64,000 nt of DNA, taken from Polyangiaceae bacterium (GTDB taxonomy: Bacteria; Myxococcota_A; Polyangia; Polyangiales; Polyangiaceae). The notes under the pieces are model-generated. The model did not search any database. It was not told the DNA's origin and saw only the letters and a program-made list of their open reading frames with translations. The stretch lies in contig JACKEB010000014.1 in the NCBI GenBank assembly GCA_020633205.1, forward strand, positions 124,001 through 188,000, read 5' to 3'. How positions within the stretch are numbered: the stretch's first letter is position 1; each line of letters starts with the position of its first letter. A program made the translations under genes and the position numbers. Below, piece by piece: positions 23,777-32,154 of the stretch.

Positions 23777-26479
23777 ATGCGTCGCTTCGAGCTGGCTGAG
23801 GGGAGTGCGAGCAAGTTCTGGCAGATCCACCTCGAGGGAGCCGCGTTCACGGTCACCTATGGCCGGATTGGAACCGATGGTCGCAGCCAGAAGAAAGAGT
23901 TCGGCAGCGCGGCTCAAGCGAACGAAGCTGCCGAGAAGCTGATTCGGGAGAAGGTCGGGAAGGGCTACTCGGAAGTGGCGCAAGCGGCCGCCTCAACAGG
24001 GGCAGCAAAGCCCAAGGCTGCGAAACCAAAGGCGCCAACCAAGGCACCGGCGAAGACAGCCAGCAAACCCGCTAGCAAGTCAGCGACCGCAAAACAGGCG
24101 ACGGCCAAGCAGGCCAAAACCAAGCCAGTTGCGAGCAAGCCAGCCGCGAGCAAGTCAGCTGCGAGCAAGGCAGCACCTCCGGACTTCAGCCTATCTGGGG
24201 GTAAGTCCATGGGCGCGCGGGCGCAGAGCAACGCCGCCACTCGATTCCTCGAGGCAACAACTCCAGAGGCTTGGCGAGCCGCGGCAGAGAAGGTCAGCTA
24301 CTCCGATTACGATGTGATCCGCCTGTTGGCGCATCTGATCGAGCACGGCCTCTTCGTTCCCGCCTGTCGGCTGCATGTTCGCGGATCGACCAAGGCCTTG
24401 TTGCGCGTTTCGGTGGAGCAGGTTGCGCAAGTCCTGAGTCAGTTCGAAGAGCCCTGGGTAGTGACTCAGCCCGAGGACACTCCGGTGATCTTTGGCTACT
24501 TCCCGGTGCTGCTGCGGGTAGCACGTGAGGCATCTAGCACTCTCGCCGAGCTGGCGCTGCCGCCGACGTTGGCGCGAGCCGCAGCCCTCGTACGCTCGCT
24601 TGGCGGAGAGCGCCTGAACCCGGAGCAAGGTGCCCAGGCCGTGTCGATGGTCGCCGAGGTGTTGCCGTACGGTAGTGAGCGGGTCGCTTGGCTGGATGAG
24701 GACGACACTCCCGTGCCGGTCGCCCCGGAGCGCCTGCTTGCAGCGTTGGAACGCATTGGAGGGCCTCACTGGATCCGTGGATTCCCGAACCCGGATCGCC
24801 TGCCTGCCGAGGTGGCGTCACCGGCGCTCAAGGGCGAGACGCTGGAGGAGGTGGGGCGCGCCCTGAGCATCTTCAACCCTGCAATCTTGCAAGCGCGCAA
24901 TGAGCCCACGGCTCGCTTCTTCGAGGTTGCCGAGAAGCTAGGCGAGCAGACTGCGGCGATGATGCGCGTCGCCGGTATCCGCAAGGCAAAGAAGCCGAAG
25001 GATATCCCCGCGAAAGCCGAGTACCAGCTGCATCCTCGAGACGTGAACGCCGACCCAGGCTTTGGTCAGCTCGGGACGGCACGACTCGACGCGTGGGCGG
25101 AGCACTGGCTTTCGCGCTACCCCAACGCCCTCACCATAGGTGAACTCGGTGTCGAGCCGACCGACGAGGAGTTCGAGGCACACGATGTTGGCGTCTTCCT
25201 ACGTCGCCTGGTGTTCGCCGGCGTGCCGTTCAGTGATGCCTTACGCCGGAAGTTGATCGGTACGCCTCGGCCCTACGAGCACAACCCGGATGAACTCGAC
25301 GTGCGTGGCTTTGTCAGCGACGTGAGCTGGCTTGGCGGAGATGGTGCGAGCAAACTGGTGCCGCTGCTGGTCAGCATGGCGAAGGAGCAAACGGACGAGC
25401 GCTGCGCCCTCGGGCTGCGTTTGGTGGTGGCCACGGCTGTGCGCCGCTGGGAGGGCGACGCGAAGATCCCCGAGGAAGTGGACGAGCTGCTCAGTCTGGG
25501 GGACCCGGTCGACTACGACAGCGAGGTCGCCATGCAAGAGGCCATCGGTGCGCTGCCGGTTGGGCGAGCCGAGCGCGTGATATTTCGTACGGCAAGCCAG
25601 CTGGATGACCCTTACAAAGAACTCACCTATGCGCGAGAGGGCATGTCAGCCGTAGCCCTCAGGCGCTTCGCGCGCTTGGTCGCTGGCGGGCGCGAGAACG
25701 AGGATATGTGGAGCCATCTCGGTTCGGGATCTCTGGAAGTGCTGGGACCAGAGTTCGGTCCGGTGCTCTCCGAGGCGCTAAGCGGTGAGACCTTGAGCGA
25801 GTCGTTCATGGAGCGCATCGCTGACGCAATCCATGAAGACGCTTTTGCCGAGCTCGAGCAGACGGTGGGCAAGAACACCCTGGACCTGAAGGCAGAGCTG
25901 GACGGATTGGTGAAGGAGTTCGGTAGCGGGACGGTTGTCTACGCGTTGTCAGCTGGTTCCCCTGGAAAGGGCCTCGGTCGCGTCGGCGGCTTGCCCGCCG
26001 GATTCACTGGCGAGGACATCCCCCGTCATCGCGGTCGCAAGATGGTGCACGCTTTCACCGTCGACCTGCGCAGCGCACCCGAGCTAGCGGCGCGCTACCC
26101 TGATGCTCGAACGTTATCCGTGTGGATCCAAGGCTACTCGGAGGACCCAGAGCGTGCTCAGAAGCTGATCCCGCGCACGGATGCAGAGGTTGCCGAGGTG
26201 ACGGCCGAAGGCGGAACGGAGCTCGAGCTGCTGCGTCTGGAGGTGCCGGCGGTGGTGTTCGACCGCGACCCGCCGGGGCGCGCCGCATACGGGCGTCAAC
26301 TGCTCTACACGAAGCCTGGCTTTTTGCTGGGCGGGCCGATTTGGCTTCAAACGGGCCCGACTGGGCTCGATCCGGAGTTCATCGCTCAGTACGACGAGCG
26401 ACTCGCACCGGGCGCCAACTTCGGCGACGCTGGGATCTGCTACTCGTTTGCCGAGCGCTGCGAGTGGCAGTGTCACTGA
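23777..26479 (+). CDS. Large WGR-domain protein with Lys/Ala linker
   Basis: 900 residues. Residues 1-70 are a WGR domain (AFTVTYGRIGTDGRSQKKEFGS), named for Trp-Gly-Arg but here with Tyr-Gly-Arg; WGR modules bind DNA or nucleic-acid ends in PARPs. Residues 75-135 are a Lys/Ala/Pro/Ser/Thr-rich stretch resembling histone H1 tails. The long remainder (140-900) is mostly helical with acidic blocks, probably HEAT-like repeats, and a beta-rich end; no catalytic motif is recognised. Family members in myxobacteria and other bacteria are uncharacterised. ATG 23777 begins the WGR directly. No operon partner is evident. Confidence 0.8.
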   Translation: MRRFELAEGSASKFWQIHLEGAAFTVTYGRIGTDGRSQKKEFGSAAQANEAAEKLIREKVGKGYSEVAQAAASTGAAKPKAAKPKAPTKAPAKTASKPASKSATAKQATAKQAKTKPVASKPAASKSAASKAAPPDFSLSGGKSMGARAQSNAATRFLEATTPEAWRAAAEKVSYSDYDVIRLLAHLIEHGLFVPACRLHVRGSTKALLRVSVEQVAQVLSQFEEPWVVTQPEDTPVIFGYFPVLLRVAREASSTLAELALPPTLARAAALVRSLGGERLNPEQGAQAVSMVAEVLPYGSERVAWLDEDDTPVPVAPERLLAALERIGGPHWIRGFPNPDRLPAEVASPALKGETLEEVGRALSIFNPAILQARNEPTARFFEVAEKLGEQTAAMMRVAGIRKAKKPKDIPAKAEYQLHPRDVNADPGFGQLGTARLDAWAEHWLSRYPNALTIGELGVEPTDEEFEAHDVGVFLRRLVFAGVPFSDALRRKLIGTPRPYEHNPDELDVRGFVSDVSWLGGDGASKLVPLLVSMAKEQTDERCALGLRLVVATAVRRWEGDAKIPEEVDELLSLGDPVDYDSEVAMQEAIGALPVGRAERVIFRTASQLDDPYKELTYAREGMSAVALRRFARLVAGGRENEDMWSHLGSGSLEVLGPEFGPVLSEALSGETLSESFMERIADAIHEDAFAELEQTVGKNTLDLKAELDGLVKEFGSGTVVYALSAGSPGKGLGRVGGLPAGFTGEDIPRHRGRKMVHAFTVDLRSAPELAARYPDARTLSVWIQGYSEDPERAQKLIPRTDAEVAEVTAEGGTELELLRLEVPAVVFDRDPPGRAAYGRQLLYTKPGFLLGGPIWLQTGPTGLDPEFIAQYDERLAPGANFGDAGICYSFAERCEWQCH

Positions 26480-26498
26480 GCTGCTGAGCTGATGCGGG

Positions 26499-27344
26499 CT
26501 AACGCACAACAGCGAGCTTGCCGTCGACGCGGGCGATGAAGAGCTGCAGGCCCCACGATTGGCCATCGATGGGTGCAGCCTGACGCAGCACGGGCTCACC
26601 CGTAGCAGTGCGTGGCTCGACCACTTTGTTGTCGCAGCACGGGCGAAGCTGGAGCTGAGTCGGGTCGAAGGCAGCTAGCTTCCACTGCGCTGGAGCGCTG
26701 ATCTCTTTGAACGCGGTGGTGAGCCGTGAGGTCGCGTCTGCCGGAGTCATGTCGTAGCAAGGCGCGACTTCATCGAACTTCGGCTTGCTAGCGTCCATCA
26801 GCGGCAGCAGGTTCTTTTGGCTGAGCGGAGCGTGCAGGCTCTGGATGAACTGCGTCAGCTCAATCGCCGTCTCTTGCGTGGGCGCAAACGGTTCGGCGCG
26901 TTGCCAGGACCACTCCCCCCAGGGCTGGGCCACATCGCCCTTTTCGCTCACGCTGACGGGCAGCACCAGCGGGTTGTTCGGGTCTTCTGGGGGAGGCTGC
27001 CACTCCAGAACAATCAGCTCTTCTTCGGCGCCGTCCTCTGGCACCTCGCCCATTTCCCCGCGGCACAAGGCGACACGCAGGCGAGGGGCCTCGTCGGTGT
27101 CGTTGCCTGCCTCCGCCGGAACGACGATCGCGGTTTGGGCTTCGCCTTCTGGGGTCGGTAGCTCCCGCCCCGCGTAGATGACGACGGTCAGCGTGTTGCT
27201 ACCGTTGATCACCCACTCACTGATCGTCGGGTAACAAATGCAAGCGTACGCCTGGCTCGCCTGCACGATGGGAGCACCGTTGAGAACGATCTCCGCGTCG
27301 TAGCCGATGATGTTGACGTTCAGATAGAAGACGGGTGTTGCCAT
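26499..27344 (-). CDS. Unrecognised protein, second gene of a two-gene unit
   Basis: 281 residues, no signal peptide. Residues 1-75 form beta strands (YLNVNIIGYDAEIVLNGAPI and WVINGSNTLTVVIYAG), like a small beta-sandwich; several Cys are present (YACICY, PCYD, PCCDN). The middle is Pro/Glu-rich, the end beta/alpha. No family is recognised. It begins 27 bases after the stop of the 661-residue gene upstream on the same strand, so the two are probably co-expressed, which could reflect a secretion cargo and partner. That is inference only. Convergent with the WGR gene. Confidence 0.65.
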   Translation of the reverse strand: MATPVFYLNVNIIGYDAEIVLNGAPIVQASQAYACICYPTISEWVINGSNTLTVVIYAGRELPTPEGEAQTAIVVPAEAGNDTDEAPRLRVALCRGEMGEVPEDGAEEELIVLEWQPPPEDPNNPLVLPVSVSEKGDVAQPWGEWSWQRAEPFAPTQETAIELTQFIQSLHAPLSQKNLLPLMDASKPKFDEVAPCYDMTPADATSRLTTAFKEISAPAQWKLAAFDPTQLQLRPCCDNKVVEPRTATGEPVLRQAAPIDGQSWGLQLFIARVDGKLAVVR

Positions 27345-27371
27345 GTAGTGCCCACGCGGACGCTATCACGC

Positions 27372-29357
27372 TCACGCGGCGATGTTGCCGGTCTTGCCCT
27401 TGAGCGGCTTCTTGTTGTCTTCGCCACCGGGGAACTTGCCTGTCTTCCAGTTCTTCTTCGGCTGCATCACCGTCCACTCCTTGGAGATGGAACCGACGAA
27501 CTTCACGTGCCCGGTCACCACGGCCTTCACACCGGTGAACTCGAGCTTCCAGTCGATGTGGAAGGGCTCGTCGTTGCTCGCGACGCACACCGCCTCGAAC
27601 GGGAAGCCGCAGGTCAGCTTGCCTTCTGCCTTGACCCAATCGGCGCCGAGCGCCGAGCGGATGCCGAGCTCACCCTTGGGCTCCGCGGCGAGCTTCGACT
27701 GCCAGGGCTCCGGCTTGTCGGGAGACGCTTCCTTGCTCGCACTGATCCGACAGTCCACGGAAACGTTGCCGAAGATCACCGCGGTGATGCCCACGCCGGC
27801 CACCTTGAAGCTCGCGCCGAAGCTCACCTCGAGCTTCACCGCGAACAGCGTCATGCCGATCTCGAACTTCCACCACTTGTAGACCGACTGGTCTTCCCAC
27901 TCCTTGAAACCCCACTCGTAGGACAGATCGCCCTTGAACAGCTCGAGCTCGAAGATGAATTTCCAGCCGACTTGGGGTTGGAAGTCGTTGATGAAGTTCA
28001 TCACCGACTGGATCTCGTTCTGGATGTTCACCAGCGCGTTGATGAACTGCCCAATCGTCTCGCTGCCTTTGACGTCCTTGCCGTTGCGCTCGAAGGTGAA
28101 CGAGGCCGCCATGTCCCGGACTGGGTGATCGACAGGATCGACCTTCTTCAGCTCGGTGGAGGACGAGTAGTTGTTGTCCTTGTCGAGGCTCTCCTTGACC
28201 GTCTCCTGGAGCCCGTCTCTGCCCTCCTTGACGGCGTAGGTCTTCTCGGTCTCGATCTTGTCGCCCGAGGAAGACTCCGAGCTGGAGGTGGTCTCGCTCT
28301 TGCGCAGCAGCGGACTGGAGTTCTCCGTCTCCGTGGAGGAGAGCGTCGTGCCCTTCTTGTCGCCCAGGAGCTGGGCCTTGGACTTCGTGTAGGAGAGCTT
28401 CTTCAGCGAAGGGATGCTGAGCGAAATCTTGTAGGTGTCTGACGGGAAGACGTCGATGGTCTGCGTGAGCCGGCCGAAGCCGCGGCTCATGTCGTCCTTG
28501 AGACCGCAGGATTCAATATCCACGCGGTAATTGTTTAGCACCTGCTGCGGGAAGAAGTAGTAGCGGATCAGCGACAGTGGGTTCTGGTAGGCCGACGGCG
28601 GCGGGGGCAACTTCTTGCACTTCGCCTTGAAGGTGACGTTCGTCTCCCCCTGGTGGTGCTCCCACTTGCCCGTGGCCTGATCGAGGATGTCGATGTGGGG
28701 GTGGGCGTGGCCGCAGGTGTAACCAGGGCCGCCCGCCAGCTCGATCGTGATCTCGTCCGCGCCCTTGTCTTCGTGGTTTGCCACGACCTGCAAGCGATCG
28801 ATGAACTTGCGCTTAGAGCCCGAGGGCGGCTGCTTGAAGGTGTTCGTGGTGACGGCGCCCTGCTTCTTGAAGTCGATCTGGCTGAGCTTGCGCTTCCCCT
28901 CGGAATCAGGACAGTGGCTGCACTTGAGCGCGATGGTCTCGAAGTCGCAGGGGTGGGTCTCCGGCGTGACGCCCTCGCGCTTTGGGGGGGGCTGCTGCTC
29001 CTGCGTTTGCGCGCCGATCGGCTGCATGCCAGCGCCGCCGCTTCCGCTCCCCTTGGCCGGCTTTGGTTTCCGCCGGAAAACGACTAGGCGACCATCTCGC
29101 AGGTCGCCTTCTACGCGATCCAGCATCTCCCGAAGCTGATACTCGTCGGGAGCCCGGTTCGTGCAGTGCTTGGAGGTGGCGTGATACAGCTCCACCAAGG
29201 TTCTGGGAGGCAGGTTCCCTCCCAGGTACCACTCCCACGGAAGTCCTGCCGGGAACTGCTCGTAACCATCCGGAGCTTGCTTCGCTCGGTGACTGGGCAG
29301 AACGAGTAGCTCGCCAGATGGATCGAAAATGGACCAACCCTGCGACTTGTTAATCAC
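27372..29357 (-). CDS. Large unrecognised protein
   Basis: 661 residues from GTG 29357. No signal peptide. Residues 1-100 form a small globular start; residues 100-130 are Gly/Pro/Gln linker; 130-260 has Cys and His positions (CSHCPDSEGKR, GYTCGHAHPHIDIL) that could bind metal; 330-420 is Ser/Thr/Lys-rich and charged; 440-661 is beta-rich with hydrophobic, Gly-rich strands (MTLFAVKLEVSFGASFKVAG, VGITAVIFGNVSVDCRI). Architecture with linkers and a membrane-like beta end suggests an exported or surface-acting protein, but I recognise no family. Promoter region upstream contains two palindromes. Confidence 0.65.
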   Translation of the reverse strand: MINKSQGWSIFDPSGELLVLPSHRAKQAPDGYEQFPAGLPWEWYLGGNLPPRTLVELYHATSKHCTNRAPDEYQLREMLDRVEGDLRDGRLVVFRRKPKPAKGSGSGGAGMQPIGAQTQEQQPPPKREGVTPETHPCDFETIALKCSHCPDSEGKRKLSQIDFKKQGAVTTNTFKQPPSGSKRKFIDRLQVVANHEDKGADEITIELAGGPGYTCGHAHPHIDILDQATGKWEHHQGETNVTFKAKCKKLPPPPSAYQNPLSLIRYYFFPQQVLNNYRVDIESCGLKDDMSRGFGRLTQTIDVFPSDTYKISLSIPSLKKLSYTKSKAQLLGDKKGTTLSSTETENSSPLLRKSETTSSSESSSGDKIETEKTYAVKEGRDGLQETVKESLDKDNNYSSSTELKKVDPVDHPVRDMAASFTFERNGKDVKGSETIGQFINALVNIQNEIQSVMNFINDFQPQVGWKFIFELELFKGDLSYEWGFKEWEDQSVYKWWKFEIGMTLFAVKLEVSFGASFKVAGVGITAVIFGNVSVDCRISASKEASPDKPEPWQSKLAAEPKGELGIRSALGADWVKAEGKLTCGFPFEAVCVASNDEPFHIDWKLEFTGVKAVVTGHVKFVGSISKEWTVMQPKKNWKTGKFPGGEDNKKPLKGKTGNIAA

Positions 29358-29488
29358 GGCTAGCTTCAGAGGTACCAGCGTTGAAAACGGATGACCACGC
29401 TGAACGCCTGCCGATCCCTCGCTTCACCTACTCCTCGCCGAGCTGACTCAGCACTGCAACGTGAGCAAGCCTCGCAAGCCTCACGAAT

Positions 29489-29502
29489 GCATATGGATAT
29501 GC
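29489..29502. promoter_or_regulatory. Perfect palindrome GCATAT-GG-ATATGC
   Basis: Six-base arms with a two-base centre, in an AT-rich island 132 bases upstream of the 661-residue gene. Candidate operator; the regulator is unknown. Confidence 0.5.
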
Positions 29503-29513
29503 AGCTAGTTCGA

Positions 29514-29533
29514 AACATACGGGTGCGTATGTT
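29514..29533. promoter_or_regulatory. Inverted repeat AACATAC-N6-GTATGTT
   Basis: Perfect seven-base arms, 12 bases from the previous palindrome, between oxyR's end and the minus-strand 661-residue gene. Candidate operator or hairpin; on the minus strand it also follows the oxyR stop by 11 bases. Confidence 0.5.
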
Positions 29534-29544
29534 GTATACGCGAG

Positions 29545-30624
29545 TCAGCCAGCGCGGGAACCGCGGCGGCTCTTTTGTTTGGACGCTGTAGCCCGGCGGC
29601 CGCGCCTGACGGCTACCCCGTTCGCGTCCTCGGCGGATCCACCTGTTGCCGCCGCGACGCCGTTCTTGGGGGGGAGGGGCTCCGCTTGGTCGCTGTTCGG
29701 CTCTCGTAGCTCAGCCGGTATGCCGCTCAGCAACGCCCGCGCGATGGCGTCAGTTATTTCTTTGTGGATATGTTCGCGCGCGTAGAGGAGCCCGACCTGG
29801 CGTACCGGTACCGGGGCAACGAAGGGCCTGACCTGCTGCTGGCGCTGCGCGTCGCTGAGCTGACGAGTAGTGAGCTCCGGGAGGATCGTGACCCCCAGGC
29901 CGGCTTGAACCAGACGCACGAGTGCCTCGAATGAACCCGTCTCGAGCTGGAGCTTTCGCCCGTCGTTGCTGTCTCCCAGGTCCGCGCTGCACAGGTGCAG
30001 CACCTGATTGCGGAAGCAATGCCCTTCAGCGAGCAGCCATAGGTGCTCCCCCACCAGGTCCGACTGGTGGAGCTCTGTGCGCTTGCCCAGGGCGTGGCCC
30101 GGCGGGACGAACACGTAGAAGGGCTCGTTGCACAGGGGTCGCTCGAACAGACCTGGTACCTCGAGCGGAGTCGCGGCGAGGCCGGCGTCCAGAGTTCCCG
30201 CGCGCAGTCCCCGGATCAGCTGGTCCGTTGGGAGTTCTTTGATGATCAGCTCCACCTTCGGATAGGCGACGCTGAACTGCGGGATGAAGAGCGGCAGGAA
30301 GCTCGCGGTGAGAGTCGGGATCACCCCCAGGCGATACACGCCCGAGAGCTCGAGCTCCGGACGCGCGAGCGCCCCCAGGCGGTCTACCTGTTCGAGCACG
30401 ACCTTGGCTTGCGCCACCACCAGCGCCCCGAGCGGCGTGGGCACGATGGGTTGCTTGGAACGGTCGTAGAGGGTGGTCTCAAGCAGCTCTTCCAGGCGTT
30501 TGAGCTGGGTGCTGAGCGCGGGTTGCGAGACGTGGCAAGCCGCCGCCGCCTCGCGGAAATTGCGGTGCTGATCCACCGCCACCAGGTACCGAAGCTGCTG
30601 AATCGTGAGAGCCGATAGGTTCAT
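29545..30624 (-). CDS. oxyR: OxyR-type LysR regulator of peroxide response
   Basis: 359 residues. LysR winged HTH at residues 5-60 (FREAAAACHVSQPALSTQLK), then the effector domain. The redox pair of OxyR is seen in EGHCFRNQVLHLC: two Cys nine residues apart, as C199 and C208 of E. coli OxyR, which form a disulfide on peroxide. The C-terminal 45 residues are an extra Arg/Lys/Ser/Ala tail not found in E. coli. It is divergent from the diheme peroxidase operon, whose start is 153 bases away, the classic LysR arrangement. It probably activates that operon under oxidative stress. Confidence 0.9.
   Translation of the reverse strand: MNLSALTIQQLRYLVAVDQHRNFREAAAACHVSQPALSTQLKRLEELLETTLYDRSKQPIVPTPLGALVVAQAKVVLEQVDRLGALARPELELSGVYRLGVIPTLTASFLPLFIPQFSVAYPKVELIIKELPTDQLIRGLRAGTLDAGLAATPLEVPGLFERPLCNEPFYVFVPPGHALGKRTELHQSDLVGEHLWLLAEGHCFRNQVLHLCSADLGDSNDGRKLQLETGSFEALVRLVQAGLGVTILPELTTRQLSDAQRQQQVRPFVAPVPVRQVGLLYAREHIHKEITDAIARALLSGIPAELREPNSDQAEPLPPKNGVAAATGGSAEDANGVAVRRGRRATASKQKSRRGSRAG
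29666..29677 (+). repeat. Dispersed G-tract motif, copy 7
   Basis: TTGGGGGGGAGG followed by GGCTCC; antisense within the 3' part of oxyR. Confidence 0.55.
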
Positions 30625-30630
30625 CTTATC
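30614..30630. promoter_or_regulatory. Possible OxyR half site at the oxyR start
   Basis: GATAG-N7-TTATC overlaps the oxyR initiation codon and resembles half of the ATAG-N7-CTAT OxyR pattern. The second half is not convincing, so this is a weak candidate for autoregulation. Confidence 0.3.
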
Positions 30631-30777
30631 GCCCCATTCATATTAACGAATTGTTTCGAAGGTTGTCGCAGGCGATCTTGCTCTCTGGGTAACCAACCAC
30701 ATCCACCGTTGCTGGGCTGAGTGGCGTAGGCGTGACGAACGACTGCGAATGGACTGGTGCGCCCGAAGGAGTTCTGG

Positions 30778-32154
30778 ATGAAGCAGGTTGTCGTCCGCGG
30801 ACGCGGCGGTTTGACATGCGGAAAAGATTGCGCGCGCGGACAGAGACGCAACGGTAGGGGCACGCCGCCGCTACTGTTGAGCGCTGCCGTCGCTGGTGGG
30901 CTGTTGCTCGCACTGGCGACCGCTCACGGAGAGAGCGCGAAACGCGCCCCTCATGGAGCGATGGACTTTGCAGGTCAGCAGAGCCTACTCGCACCCCTGG
31001 TCAAGACGCCCGAGGTGGTGGTGCCCGCCGGTATCGCTCCAGCCTACTGGGAGAAGCTCGTTCCCAAAGACAACCCCGGCACGCAGGCCCAGGTTGCTCT
31101 GGGCAAGCGACTCTACTTCGACCCGAAGCTCTCGAAGGATGGCACCGTTGCTTGTGCGACCTGCCACGACGTCAGTCGCGGTTTCGGCGACGGCCGCAAC
31201 ACCTCCGAGGGGATCGGCGATCAAGTCGGCAGGCGTAACGCTCCTATCGTGCTGAACACGGCGTTCTTCAGCTCGCAGTTTTGGGATGGGCGCGCCGCGA
31301 CGTTGGAAGAGCAGGCCAAGCTTCCCATCGTCAATCCCATCGAGATGGGGCAGCCGAATGGTGCAGCCGCCGTGGCAGCCATCGCCAAGGATGCAACCTA
31401 CCAGAAGCAATTCCAGAGCGCCTACGGCCGCGCGCCGAACTACGACGATATGGGGCGCGCCATCGCCGCGTTCGAGCGCACGTTGGTCTTCTTGAATGCG
31501 CCCTTCGACCGCTTTCTGTCCGGTGATCCGAAAGCGATCAGTCCTGCGGCCAAGGGTGGCTGGATGCTCTTCAATGGCAAGGCTCGCTGCAACAGCTGTC
31601 ATCAGCTGAACAGCTCGAGCCCGCTCGGAACAGACAACAGGTTTCACAACATAGGAGTTTCCGCGAGGCACCAAGACTTCGAAAAATTGGCTCGCTCTGC
31701 CCTGACCAGCTTGGAAAAGGACTCCTCCGCTGCTGCGATCGACAAGCTCGCGCTCGAGACGGATCTATCAGAGCTCGGGCGCTTCGTGGTCACCCGCAAC
31801 CGCTCCGACATCGGGGCTTTCAAGACGCCTCAAGTGCGCAACGTCGGGATCTCCGGTCCGTACATGCACGACGGCTCGCTACAGACGTTGTGGGATGTGG
31901 TGGACCACTACAACAAGGGCGGGGAAACAAACACCTACCTGGACGGCGGGATCGAGCCGCTGGCGTTGAGCGAAGCAGAGGTCGATCAGCTGGTCGCGTT
32001 CTTGTTCGCCCTCACGGATGACCGCCTCAGCGCGCAGAACACGAGAGAGCAGAAGCGGCAAGCAACCCTTGCCAAGAAGCAGCGTCCTTTCCGCGACACC
32101 AAGCGGGCCAATCGTGAAGTGTTGCCCTTCGAGGCAGCGAAGGGAGGCAAGTAA
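30778..32154 (+). CDS. Di-heme cytochrome c peroxidase (CcpA/MauG family)
   Basis: 458 residues from ATG 30778, preceded by AAGGAG six bases upstream; an ATG-less start at 30757 is less likely. N-terminal signal region ending near residue 50. Two c-type heme sites, CATCH (about 125) and CNSCH (about 271), and the family sequence IGAFKTPQVRNVGISGPYMH with the distal-heme His/Met region. Bacterial CCPs reduce periplasmic hydrogen peroxide to water using electrons from cytochromes. First gene of a three-gene operon, divergent from oxyR, so peroxide induction is likely. The stop overlaps the next ATG (TAATG). Confidence 0.92.
   Translation: MKQVVVRGRGGLTCGKDCARGQRRNGRGTPPLLLSAAVAGGLLLALATAHGESAKRAPHGAMDFAGQQSLLAPLVKTPEVVVPAGIAPAYWEKLVPKDNPGTQAQVALGKRLYFDPKLSKDGTVACATCHDVSRGFGDGRNTSEGIGDQVGRRNAPIVLNTAFFSSQFWDGRAATLEEQAKLPIVNPIEMGQPNGAAAVAAIAKDATYQKQFQSAYGRAPNYDDMGRAIAAFERTLVFLNAPFDRFLSGDPKAISPAAKGGWMLFNGKARCNSCHQLNSSSPLGTDNRFHNIGVSARHQDFEKLARSALTSLEKDSSAAAIDKLALETDLSELGRFVVTRNRSDIGAFKTPQVRNVGISGPYMHDGSLQTLWDVVDHYNKGGETNTYLDGGIEPLALSEAEVDQLVAFLFALTDDRLSAQNTREQKRQATLAKKQRPFRDTKRANREVLPFEAAKGGK

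Noticed and set aside
27348..28442. Open frame of about 360 codons antisense to the 661-residue gene
   Set aside because: Leu/Val/Arg-rich without motif or ribosome site; shadow of the opposite strand.
30625..30777. Full four-part OxyR binding site between oxyR and the peroxidase gene
   Set aside because: Only a partial ATAG-N7-TTAT match was found; the rest does not fit the pattern.
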